NCBI GenBank assembly: GCA_019915015.1 | Contig: JAHBBC010000005.1 | Location: 620,001-684,000 of the forward strand | DNA length: 64,000 bases | Direction of reading: 5' to 3' | DNA from: Auriscalpium vulgare | Taxonomy: Eukaryota; Basidiomycota; Agaricomycetes; Russulales; Auriscalpiaceae | Shown here: in pieces, positions 1 through 8,646 of the stretch | Position numbering within the stretch: position 1 is the first letter of the stretch | Layout: every line of letters begins with the position of its first letter | The notes under the pieces: model-generated | Database searches by the model: none | Told to the model about the DNA's origin: nothing | Seen by the model: the letters and a program-made list of their open reading frames with translations, nothing else | Made by a program: the position numbers and the translations under genes

Positions 1-282
1 ACGGCATATCCGTCTTTCTCGTACTTCTCCTCGGCCGCTCGTCCCTCAATGAGAGCATCTCTGATTAGCCAGTTGATAGGCGACGCGGAGGATGTGGCCA
101 GCTGGGACGCTGCGGGAGTGAACGAGCGGGACCACAAGACCAAGCCGCCTGAGAGATACGTCAGACCTAGATCGGCTGCACCGCAGCGGCAAGAGAACCA
201 ACCTTTGTGGAATATAGAACAATGGTCAAGCATGTCGACTGAGCAGGTCTGGAATGATGCGGGACTGTCGAGGAGGATGTAG
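1..282 (+). CDS. C-terminal fragment of an unknown protein
   Basis: An open frame enters from the left edge (frame 1, no stop before position 280) and ends at TAG 280-282. The visible 93 residues are polar, with many Arg, Glu, Gln and Ser residues, and finish in a short segment rich in Trp, Ser and Gln. No domain is recognisable. It is annotated as 5'-partial because the frame is open at the edge; the ATG at 49 is probably internal. It is convergent with the cyclin L gene, whose stop lies 184 bp downstream on the other strand. Product unknown. Confidence 0.5.
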   Translation, partial: TAYPSFSYFSSAARPSMRASLISQLIGDAEDVASWDAAGVNERDHKTKPPERYVRPRSAAPQRQENQPLWNIEQWSSMSTEQVWNDAGLSRRM

Positions 283-466
283 TAGCGGAAAGCGAAGTCG
301 CAGTCGGGTCCGGACGCCGGAGACCGAGACCGACGCTGTGCAAGTTTTCTCTTATTTTCTCTTATTTTCCTTTGCAAAACAGGCCGGCAGCTACACATTG
401 AGCCGTTGACGTTGCCGTGGAACATCGAGCCGTTGCATTGAGCCGTAAAACGACTGCGCATAAAGG

Positions 467-1473
467 CTAGCTACTGTGAGGCCTGGACTCTAACCATTTC
501 CGCACGTCCTTCTTCCCAATCATCCCGACCACCCGCGACCGCTCCTCTGGGCTCCGTTCGCGGTACAACCGCATGATGTAACCGCACACGGTCCACAGAT
601 CTTCCCATTCCGCATCAAACAGCTCCCACCAGCAATTTGGTGGTGTAGACGGTAGAGGGATGTCTAGATGCCGCGTGGTGAGCAGAATGGCGGCGCTGAT
701 GATCGTCGGGACAGCATAGAGGGCGTATACTGGCGTCTGTAGACTGAGGTTCCGGAAGGCGAGTGAGCCAGTGAACACAGAGCAAAGGTTGGGGGCGTAC
801 GCGTCATTTAGGTACCCCCATGCACGCGAGACAGCGTCCTCGCGGCTGGTCAACCCAAGCAGGCGCATGTAGTTGACCAGGGTGCCGTAGGGCAGGACCA
901 CGTTCGTGTTGAACCCAAGCCGCTTCAGGATTTGCATCTCTGAAACAACGAGGGATTCCTTGAGGTCGTAGAAGGTGGAGCCAAAATACGACATCGGGGA
1001 GTACTTGAAGTCGGGCAACGGGTGTGACGATGGCGATACGGTGTGCGCTGCACGCTGGAAGAGCAAGTCAAACACATTGATCAGGTCGCGCATCTTGACG
1101 GGGCATTCTTGCAGCTTGGACGACAGGTACAATGCGCCCATGCCTGTGTCCTACTGCGTGTGAGACTACGGCCGGGCTCAAGCGATGGTTACTGACCCCG
1201 ATGCCAAACTGCTTCATCGAGCTGACATAGAAGAAGCGCTGGAAGAGGATTTGAGCAGTGGCTACTGCGACCTGCTTTCTGGAGGTTACAATATGATACT
1301 GAGGTCAAAACCGCACAACGGAGCACGCACAACTTCAACAAAACGCCTGCTTGATGAATGAGCTTGCATCCATAGGCCCGCAGGTCTTCCTCGAGGTCCG
1401 CCGGGATCCCATCCAGCGAAGACGGTGTGTTCTTGATCTGGGAGAGAGAGGCGAGCGGCGGGAGGCCAGCCAT
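467..1473 (-). CDS. Cyclin L-like (Pch1-type) cyclin
   Basis: Three exons read as complement(467..1150, 1197..1278, 1331..1473), giving 302 residues. Exon 1 starts with the Met-Ala-Gly-Leu sequence at 1473 and carries the L-type motif with LRAYGCKLIHQAG. Exon 2 holds VAVATAQILFQRF, and exon 3 opens with DTGMGALYLSSKLQE, the hallmark of the first cyclin box in cyclins L and K. The second cyclin fold follows. Both introns (46 and 52 bp) keep phase only with the boundaries given. L-type cyclins partner CDK11/CDK12-like kinases and act in transcription and pre-mRNA splicing in the nucleus. The gene starts 125 bp from a divergent Arg/Ser-rich protein. The family call is strong; the L rather than K subtype is inferred from motif resemblance. 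Confidence 0.85.
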
Positions 1474-1598
1474 GGCGGCGGTGAAGGCGAGTCCTGAGAT
1501 CAATCGGGAGGCTGCTGCCAAACAGGCGACGACAACCGCTTTACATAACGCGTTCACGCGCCCGTTCACCCCGCCGTTCACTCAGCCTCGGGCGCGAC

Positions 1599-3426
1599 AT
1601 GTCGCATCTCCCACCCAAGCCCGACTTTGACTCCTACCCGTCAGACCGACCCCCGTCCTCCCGCCCGATACCGCCTCCCGTTGACCGCCACAGACTGGAC
1701 GATGACAGACGCCCAGGTCCGTCGAGGTATCCTGCCAGGCCGTCTTCCCCGAGACGAAGGTCACCTCCGCGATCGCGCACGGCTACCTACCCAACCCCGC
1801 CCGCTCACTGGGATCCTCCTAGGGATCGTCGCACGGACTCGCCGCGTCGCGACTTCCGCGGGAGAGAGTCCGAATGGCGGCGGCCGCCTCCTCAGCAAGG
1901 CCGGGACGACTCGTGGCGTTCGAGGGACAGAAACGAGAGGCGTCCAGATTCGCGACGAGGATTCGGCCGCCGTGAACCGGAACGTCGAGGGTTTGAACGC
2001 GATGGAGGGAGAGGCTACGACTGGGACCGGGACCGCAGGTCAGAGCGGCGACCATCGCGTTCACCCCCTCGTCACAACCACAACCCAGGTGCGCGCCTTG
2101 TTTCTGTGCTTGAGTCGCTCGCTCACTCCATGTGCAGGCTATGGACCAGCCCAGCGGCGCAGTCGATCGTCTAGCCGCAGTCCCCGACGCCGCTCGCGTT
2201 CTATATCTCCGCCTCGCCACAAAGTAGACAACTCGCCATCGTCTCGGCGCACAGGCTCGGTCTCGGAGGAAGGCGCCGTACGCGAGCCACGTCGTCAGAG
2301 CGGTTCTCCCCACCGCAAAGTCCTTCCCCAGACCAGCCCCCAGCCGCCTCCTGCGCGGCTACCTGAGCTCAGCTTGCCACCTCGCCCACTCGTCCCACAT
2401 GCGGGTCTGAGTCCCGTGTCTGAACCCTCCAAGCATTCATCACCCGCCCCAACTCATGTTGCGTCGCCACCGCCACGCCCCGCAGAGCCAGTCCCATCCG
2501 CGTCGACCGACAAGGGAAAAGCCAAAGAGGACGTCACGGTGGACGCGGATGGCGACATCAAGATGGAGGACGCTCCAGTGGTACCAGACAAAATCCCGGA
2601 GGCTCGTGCCATCCCAACCGGGCCCCGTAACAGCGGCAAAGCTTTTGCTCCGCCCGCTCAGCATCCTCCCCCCGTCATCACCAACCCAAAAGCGCGGGCT
2701 GACTGGCGTCGCCCGACGCAGCCCTCGCCGGCGCAGGCCAGTCCCAGCACCCCCGTCCGCGTTGAGCCTGACGCAAAGAAGGAAGAGGTGCGTCTCCCAC
2801 GCTACAAGTTCTTACTGAATCATTGAAATGATTCATAGACCATCACGGAGAGATTGATACGACTCAGCCAGGAGCGTGACAGCAAGTGGGTTGGCTACCA
2901 CGAGACCATGAGGGCGGTGAGGAGGGCAGAACATGAATTCGCCATGGTCGCGCTCGACCTGCAGGCGGCGCGGGAGCGGCGTAGGATGACAGCTGCGCAG
3001 CTGAAGCTGGCGCAAGAAGGTGTATTAGGGGATGAGAGTACGTCGCCTGCGCAAGACGACGTATTGGGGGATGAAGGTAAGCCTGCACAAGACGGCGTAT
3101 TGGGGGATGAAGGTCCGCCTGCGCAAAACGGCGTACTGGGGGATGAAGGTGCGCCTGCACAAGAGGGAGATGAAAGCACGGCGCTTGCGCAAGACGTCGT
3201 ATTGGCGGATGAAGGCACGCCTGCACAAGAAGGCGTTGAAAGCATGTCGCCTGCGCAAGACGGCGTATTAGCGGCTGACGGTGCGTCGCCTGCACATGAA
3301 GGCGTATTGGGGGATGAAAGCACGGCGTCTGCACCAGATGGTGTACATGTATTGGGGGTCGAAGGTACATCGTCTGCGCCGGACGGTATATTAGGGGATA
3401 ATTGTACGCCGTCTGGGGAGACGTAG
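1599..3426 (+). CDS. Arg/Ser-rich protein with tandem C-terminal repeats
   Basis: Three exons read as 1599..2088, 2138..2787 and 2839..3426, 575 residues, all introns in phase. The N-terminal ~170 residues are dense in RS, RD, RE and SPRRR dipeptides, like splicing RS domains; more RSRS/SPRRRSRS blocks follow the first intron. The middle is proline-rich with an acidic stretch. A predicted helical segment, rich in Arg, Glu, Gln and Ala, begins exon 3. The last ~135 residues are about eleven imperfect copies of a 10-13 residue unit of the type VLGDEGxPAQDG. No RRM or other catalytic domain is visible. The divergent cyclin L neighbour and the RS content suggest a nuclear speckle or splicing role, which is inference only. 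Confidence 0.7.
3024..3420 (+). repeat. In-frame minisatellite coding for VLGDEGxPAQDG-type units
   Basis: About eleven degenerate tandem units of roughly 30-39 bp, each containing a GTATTGGGGGATGAAG-like core followed by a GCCTGC(A/G)CAAGA-like core. All differences in length are multiples of three, so the reading frame is kept. It lies wholly in the last exon of the Arg/Ser-rich gene. Units at 3060-3150 are nearly identical to each other; outer ones are more diverged, as expected for slippage in the centre of an array. Confidence 0.8.
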
Positions 3427-3439
3427 AGCCGTATGCGAA

Positions 3440-3914
3440 CTACGACTTTGGGATTGGCGTGCACTCCATATGGGTCCGAGCGGGGTTGCTGGGCAAAGCG
3501 CAGTAGAAGCCGTTGGCCTGCCGAAGGGTCAGTGTGATGCGGTGCGCAGGTGCATCGGACATATCACTGCGAACCTGCATGGCTTCGAACAACCGCTTCG
3601 CATTCATTTGCAACTGAAGACCGCCCGGGTCAGAAGGGCATTCAATAATGAGCGCTTGAGCGCTATGGCGACGCACCGTTATGCACTCCTTGTTCTCCGT
3701 GTCCCTGCAGATCTCGGACTGCGGTGCGTCGCGCTCGCTGTCGAAGGTGTACCGCACCGCGGGGTCACGCTGACGGGCCCGCTCAGCCTCTGCAGGACAT
3801 GAGAAGAACCAGACTGACGGATACGAAATCATTGAGGGTCTGTTCTGGAGACTTGGGCGACATATTGCTGTCGGAGGATATTCTGCAGAGGAGTTTGTTG
3901 GTTAGCTGGGACAT
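3440..3914 (-). CDS. Hypothetical small protein, two exons
   Basis: Read as complement(3440..3787, 3819..3914), 147 residues. The start at 3914 begins MSQLTNKLL; the 31-bp intron is short and its donor and acceptor (GTCAGT...CAGAG) are uncertain, with an alternative donor at 3824. The protein is hydrophilic with scattered cysteines and has no recognised domain, signal peptide or membrane segment. It ends 13 bp from the convergent Arg/Ser-rich gene and its start lies 150 bp past the PDX1 stop, on the same strand. The long open frame (116 codons in exon 2) between two well-supported genes is the main evidence. It could also be a fortuitous frame in PDX1 downstream sequence. Confidence 0.4.
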
Positions 3915-4065
3915 GATGACGTCGTTGGCAAAGAGCTCTTGAGCTTAGTCAGCCACTGATGCAGATGATATTTTGCTTTGTGCGGTACAACCAGTTTTAC
4001 ATGACGGAATAAAATTATCATGCAGTTTCCTTCCGTACATCCCTGATCTCCGGACTCCTCCTTTC

Positions 4066-5634
4066 CTACCACCCGCGGTCGGCCATATGCCCGCCCTTCA
4101 GATCCGCATCACTGCCGCAGAGTCAATTCCTCATCCCCGATACAGTGCGAAACGACTCACATGGACAGGCCCACCATCGCCGCGCCGATGTTCTCAGAGA
4201 TCTGCTGAAATCAGAGAGGCTCACGACGGGAGGGAGAGGCGCCTACCTCGGCGAGAATCTTCGGGTTGTTGTAGTGTGTGACCTGTGCTCGCCCATCAGC
4301 GACTGCAAACGCGGAACACGACGTCGACCTACGGCTTGCACTATCGCACGAGCGCGCTTCGCAGGGTCGCCGGACTGCGCGGGCAGCGCGAGTGTTATGA
4401 GCGGTGGATCACACGGCGCTAAGGCGCACGCACCAGAAAAATGCCCGATCCTACGAAGACTGAAGAAACATCATTGATCCTGAATGATAGAGTAAATTTC
4501 CGGACGAACGCACCACCATCAGAGCCCAACTGCATCATGAGCGCCGCGTCCGCTAAGGAGGGGGCACAGCAGCATCAGCAGCTGAGACCGGCCGCGCAGG
4601 GACACGTACCGGGCGTCGCGACCCCGCCCGCGGCGAAATTGACGACGGGCAGGCGCTTGAGGCGTGCAGTCTCCTTGAGCAGGTGGAACGGGGCCTGGAT
4701 GTCCTTGGCGTACGCGTAGAGCTCGTCCTCGCCCATGACGCTGACGCGGCGGATCTCGCTCGAGACGGCGCGCTGGTGGCGCACGGCCTCGACGACGTTG
4801 CCCGTGCCGGCCTCGCCCTTGGTGCGGATGAACGCGGCGCCCTCGGAGATGCGGCGCAGGGCCTCGCCGAGGTTGCGCGCGCCGCACACGAACGGGACCT
4901 TGAACGAGTGCTTGTTGATATGGTGCTCCTCGTCTGCGGGCGTGAGGACCTCCGACTCGTCGATGTAGTCGATGCCGATGCTCTGCAGGATCTGCGGAGC
5001 GCGCGCGCGTCAGCGCGCCTCACGCGCCTCGGGCGGCCGGACATGCTTGCTCACCTGCGCCTCGACAAAGTGGCCGATGCGCACCTTCGCCATGACGGGG
5101 ATCGTGACCGCCTCGACGATTTCTTTTATCATGTGCGGATCGCTCTGCGACGCGGTCGGCAGGGCTCGCGGGGCATGGAAGGGCATTCACGCACCATGCG
5201 GGCCACGCCGCCCTGTGCGCGGATGTCGGCCGGGACGCGCTCGAGCGCCATCACGGCACACGCGCCTGCCTCCTCTGCGATGCGCGCCTGCACAAGCGCG
5301 AGCGGTGGGTATATATGTATGGACGAGGGTCGGGCTGCGGACGCACCTGGTCTGCATTTATGACATCCATGATGACTCCGCCCTGCACGGCTGCCTCAGG
5401 ACCCGATGTGCAGAGCGCGGAAGCGACTACGCACCTTGAGCATCTGGGCGAGGCCGGACTTGACCTACATCGCAGGTGAAGCGGTAGAGAATGGAAAGAG
5501 GAGCGGGCGGTGCGCACCCCGAAGGTCCCTAGATTGCTGCTTCCGCCATCCTTGGTCTGGGAACGGGTGGGTGCGCCGACGGAGGAGCCGAGCGCGCTGC
5601 CTGCGCCCTGGGGAATCTGCGGCGATGCGCTCAT
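4066..5634 (-). CDS. PDX1: Pyridoxal 5'-phosphate synthase, PdxS/SNZ subunit
   Basis: Twelve exons read as complement(4066..4111, 4161..4201, 4247..4282, 4333..4374, 4434..4459, 4517..4552, 4610..4991, 5055..5144, 5195..5287, 5347..5382, 5435..5464, 5518..5634); they join in phase to 324 residues. Exons show the family's landmarks in order: [93 protein letters not shown], and a C-terminus ending in DRGW. Both catalytic lysine contexts (AKVRIG and RTKGEAG) are intact. PdxS forms a dodecamer of TIM barrels that builds PLP from ribose 5-phosphate, glyceraldehyde 3-phosphate and ammonia supplied by the PdxT glutaminase, which is not in this window. The N-terminal ~38 residues are a variable extension. 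Several exons are only 26-46 nt. Confidence 0.95.
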
Positions 5635-6268
5635 TGTTGAAGACGACAAGAGGGCAAAGACAAGACGGAACGCCGCCGCCACCAAAATAATCGCGAGCCG
5701 GCGGGTCGGCGCGCGGCGGCAAGGCCGGTGGCCAGCGCGCACACGCACGGCCCTCGATGGAGACACAGGAGGCCGACGGAGTAGCAGGGCGTCGATTGCA
5801 CCCGCGGCCATATACAAAGAACGGATACATATGGATGTGTAAGTTACTGCGGTACGCGGGCCCAGTACAGGCGCAGAGTCGTGTGCCGTTATCGCGTCAA
5901 TTTCATAAAACGGGCATCTGACGCCAAGTGACACGGCGGGACAGTGGGGCGTGCCCTGGAGGTGTACAGCGGAGGGGCGAGACGCGAGGCGACGGCAGAA
6001 TGGAATGGACTTGCGGCGTACCGGCCGGGGAAAGTCGACCGCGTCGGCTGCGGGCCCATTGAACGACGACAGCCTGCAACAAGGCGACCGCGTTCCATAA
6101 ATACGCAACCCGCGCTTCGAGCGCAGCGCATGGCGAACAATGACATTCTAAAAATGTGATGCGCCTGGCGTGGGCGTCGACAATGATGTGTAGTATGAAA
6201 GGACGACTGATGGGAAACAGGGCGCGAAACGCGCGGGACGGAATGAATTGAAAACAGACAAAGGGGGC
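5635..6268. other. Intergenic: PDX1 upstream region
   Basis: It lies between the PDX1 start and the mL49 stop, both minus-strand genes, so it holds the PDX1 promoter and the mL49 3' end. Short open frames here have no family resemblance and no intron support. I see no clear TATA element close to the PDX1 start, and no RNA gene or repeat. Confidence 0.5.
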
Positions 6269-6776
6269 TCAGAAGCCCTTGTCGGTGAGCCAGTGGACGA
6301 TGTTGTGTTTCCAGCGGCCACCTGCGAGCAGGATGTGTTTTGATCGTATGATCTGGACCTTTATGCGCTGTGCTTCAGGGGATCCAGGGACAAAAAGGCC
6401 ATTGGCGAGATCAGCGGCGAGAGCCTGTTGTGATGGGGTGAGGACAAGAAGAAGATGAGACGGTGGGGGGACGTGCGTTTGTGTCGCCCTGTATGTTTCT
6501 GAGGGAGAGGAGGTAGCGGGTGCGGCCGTTGCGGATGTCGGAGTAGACGGGGAGGGCGCCGCGGGAGTTGCGAGGGATGAAGTACGGGAGAGCGGAGAGG
6601 GCACGGAGAGGCCGGATCGCCGGGGGCGACATCTGTGGAGACATGAGCGCGGGGCTGGGAGCGTCACTGCGGCACATACGAATCACGAGGGCCGCGTGCG
6701 CAGAGAGTCCGAGGCGGGCGACGTGGACGTGGTGTGCGGGTGTGACGGTGGGAGACGCGCAGGCGGTCGCCCCCAT
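6269..6776 (-). CDS. IMG2: Mitochondrial large-subunit ribosomal protein mL49
   Basis: Two exons read as complement(6269..6424, 6477..6776), 151 residues. The first exon carries PYFIPRNSRGALPVYSDIRNGRTRYL and the second KVQIIRSKHILLAGGRWKHNIVHWL, both characteristic of mL49/Img2, a component of the mitochondrial 54S subunit. The only junction that keeps phase uses a GC donor (GCACGT) with a normal CAG acceptor, 52 bp apart. The start is uncertain: 6776 gives a 70-residue N-terminal extension, while in-frame ATGs at 6677, 6644 and 6632 shorten it. A cleavable mitochondrial presequence is expected, and the Arg- and Ala-containing N-terminus fits loosely. The divergent gene starts 58 bp away if 6776 is used. 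Confidence 0.85.
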
Positions 6777-6834
6777 CTGAGATCTCCCTCTGGCTTATTT
6801 CCGCTCGGCCATGGCGCGCCTCTTATAGCGCTCC

Positions 6835-7476
6835 GTGCCCTGCCCTGCAGCTGCCCTGCCCTCTGCTCTCCCCCCGCGCCCGCCATGGTCTTCTTCCTCC
6901 AGCCCATCGACCTCGCTGCCCACAGCCCCCGCTGCCCACCACACCCGCTCCAGCGCATGCCCTTTGGCACTTACCAGCCCGCTCTCGTCCCCGCACAATT
7001 CCACCCGCCCCTCCGTCAGCTCCCCGCCCTCCATGTCCCCCTCTCCTTCCCCGTCCCAGAACTCGATCGTAAGCCGCCCCGCCAGCACCCGTCCCGCCCT
7101 CGCTCACCCGTCCCCCAGCGCCCTCGTCCCCGTCCGACCTCGGCTCCCCACATCCACCCTAGCGCCCCCGACGCCCACGCCCCAGTTCGTCCACGTCGTC
7201 TGCAACGCGCCGCTGCTCGCCCCCAAGCCGCTCCCCTACCGCTCCCCCGCCTTCCTCGACAGCCTCGTCCTGCCGGACATCGACGAGGACCTCTCCCACT
7301 CCCCCTGCACCCCCTCCGCCCGCTCCAAGCGCAAGCGCGCCCGCGACGACCCCGACCCCGACCCCGCCGCCGCCGCACCCGCGCCCCCCAAGCGCCGCGC
7401 CACAGACCCCGCCCTGCGCACCACCCATGCCCTGCCCCGCCACGGCCTCCTCTCCCAGCGGCGACGCTCGGGCTAG
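6835..7476 (+). CDS. Basic proline/serine-rich protein, function unknown
   Basis: A single open frame of 213 residues in very C-rich DNA. The first ~110 residues are Pro/Ser/Thr-rich; then comes a more protein-like segment with SPAFLDSLVLPDIDEDL and a strong basic stretch SKRKRARDD and PKRRA that would serve as a nuclear localisation signal. A competing open frame (+1, 6696-7550) is longer but almost entirely Pro/Arg, which suggests composition rather than coding. I chose this frame because of the acidic, aliphatic and KRKR segments. No family is recognised. Confidence 0.45.
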   Translation: MPCPAAALPSALPPRPPWSSSSSPSTSLPTAPAAHHTRSSACPLALTSPLSSPHNSTRPSVSSPPSMSPSPSPSQNSIVSRPASTRPALAHPSPSALVPVRPRLPTSTLAPPTPTPQFVHVVCNAPLLAPKPLPYRSPAFLDSLVLPDIDEDLSHSPCTPSARSKRKRARDDPDPDPAAAAPAPPKRRATDPALRTTHALPRHGLLSQRRRSG

Positions 7477-8646
7477 CCCGCGCGCTGCCGTGCCCCCACG
7501 TAACCTATGCCCTTCATAATCCCGCCCTGTTCATCTGTACCATATCGTGAGTGACTCCGCTCCTGACGTTTCCGCCGTGCCGCTGACAGACGACGTCCGC
7601 CGCCAGATTGCATTCCCCCACCCGCATACTCGTCATACCGCATGCTTCAATCTGTTTCCTTCATACAGTAATAGAACTTTGCATTCCGTTCGTTGTCGCG
7701 ACACAGCATAAGCGGCGTGGCATGCACCATGTCCGGTGAGTCCGGCTTCGCGTGTGCACCCACTGCGATCGCGCAGTCTGTGCCGCACGTCTTGATGGCC
7801 GTTTTTCATGCCTGCGATTGCTCGCCCGTTGCACGCCGACTCAGGCACAGCCCGACGTGTCCTGCCCTTTGATATTCTTCATTGCTGCGTTGTCATGTTA
7901 CATGCACGCCGCGCCTGCCTGGTGCGCAACAGCGGCCCTGGCCCTGTAATGGACGCGCTTCCGATTCTGCGTCGCGGTCGCGTGCTGCGCGGCGACGACC
8001 ACCCTCGATTGCACGGACGTATGTGCGGCCCCTGTAGGCCCTGCGGCGAGGGCGGCCCTTGGATTCGCGGGCCTTCCTCGGGCGCTGGGCCTGGCTTCGC
8101 GGACACCTGCCTGCCGCCTGCCAGTGCCACGCCGACCGTGCGTCCCACGCCACGCTTCCACCGTCCCACGGACTCCCACCGTCGCGCCCATTGAAAGGCC
8201 CACCGTTGCCCCTCTCGTGCCCTTCCACGCAACTGCTGCACTCGGACCGCGTGCGCGCCCTCTTTCTCCAACGATGCTTCTTCCGTCCAGCTACTGGCGT
8301 GTATGGGCGGCTGTACGCCTGTAACACGCGCGGAGGAGCGCGCGCTGTAACACGCCCTACTGATTCCGCCGTGTCGTGTAGCTACTCGCATAGCACCGCT
8401 CCGACATGGATCTTCGGGTGCCGGCCATGTGTACGCGTGCATTATCGTGATATCATCACCACAGATGACAACCCTGACTTATATTCGCATCAAGTGGCTA
8501 CTCTACATCACCCTACACCACAGTGCGCATCACCGTACATCAACCGTAAGATCGCCTGTCGTACCTACAGATATACATTTTCCCATACACATCGAACACA
8601 AATACACACACGATAGATCGCGAGCCCGCCGCGGCCCGGCACAGGC
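7477..8646. other. Intergenic, 1.2 kb, no gene supported
   Basis: It lies between a plus-strand gene and the 3' end of the minus-strand Argonaute. A 187-residue frame on the minus strand (7879-8442) is rich in Arg and Gly, has no recognisable motif and overlaps other frames of equal quality. I see no tRNA, repeat or transposon remnant. Confidence 0.4.

Noticed and set aside
1139..1144. Acceptor directly before GCATGGGC for cyclin L exon 3
   Set aside because: It breaks the reading frame; the acceptor six bases upstream (exon from 1150) restores the conserved Gly-Asp-x-Gly-Met-Gly-Ala motif.
2895..3464. 189-codon minus-strand frame with Ser-Pro-Asn-Thr-Pro-Ser-Cys-Ala repeats
   Set aside because: Antisense shadow of the in-frame minisatellite of the RS-rich gene.
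4157..4159. TGA apparently ending PDX1 after VGLSM
   Set aside because: GTGAGT there is a splice donor; the next exon gives the conserved C-terminus ending Asp-Arg-Gly-Trp.
6696..7550. 284-codon plus-strand frame overlapping the basic Pro-rich gene
   Set aside because: Almost only Pro, Arg and Ala; the other frame has acidic and aliphatic segments and a nuclear localisation signal, so this one looks like composition.
7879..8442. 187-codon minus-strand open frame
   Set aside because: Arg/Gly/Pro-rich translation with no motif; frames of similar length exist on both strands here because GC-rich DNA has few stops.
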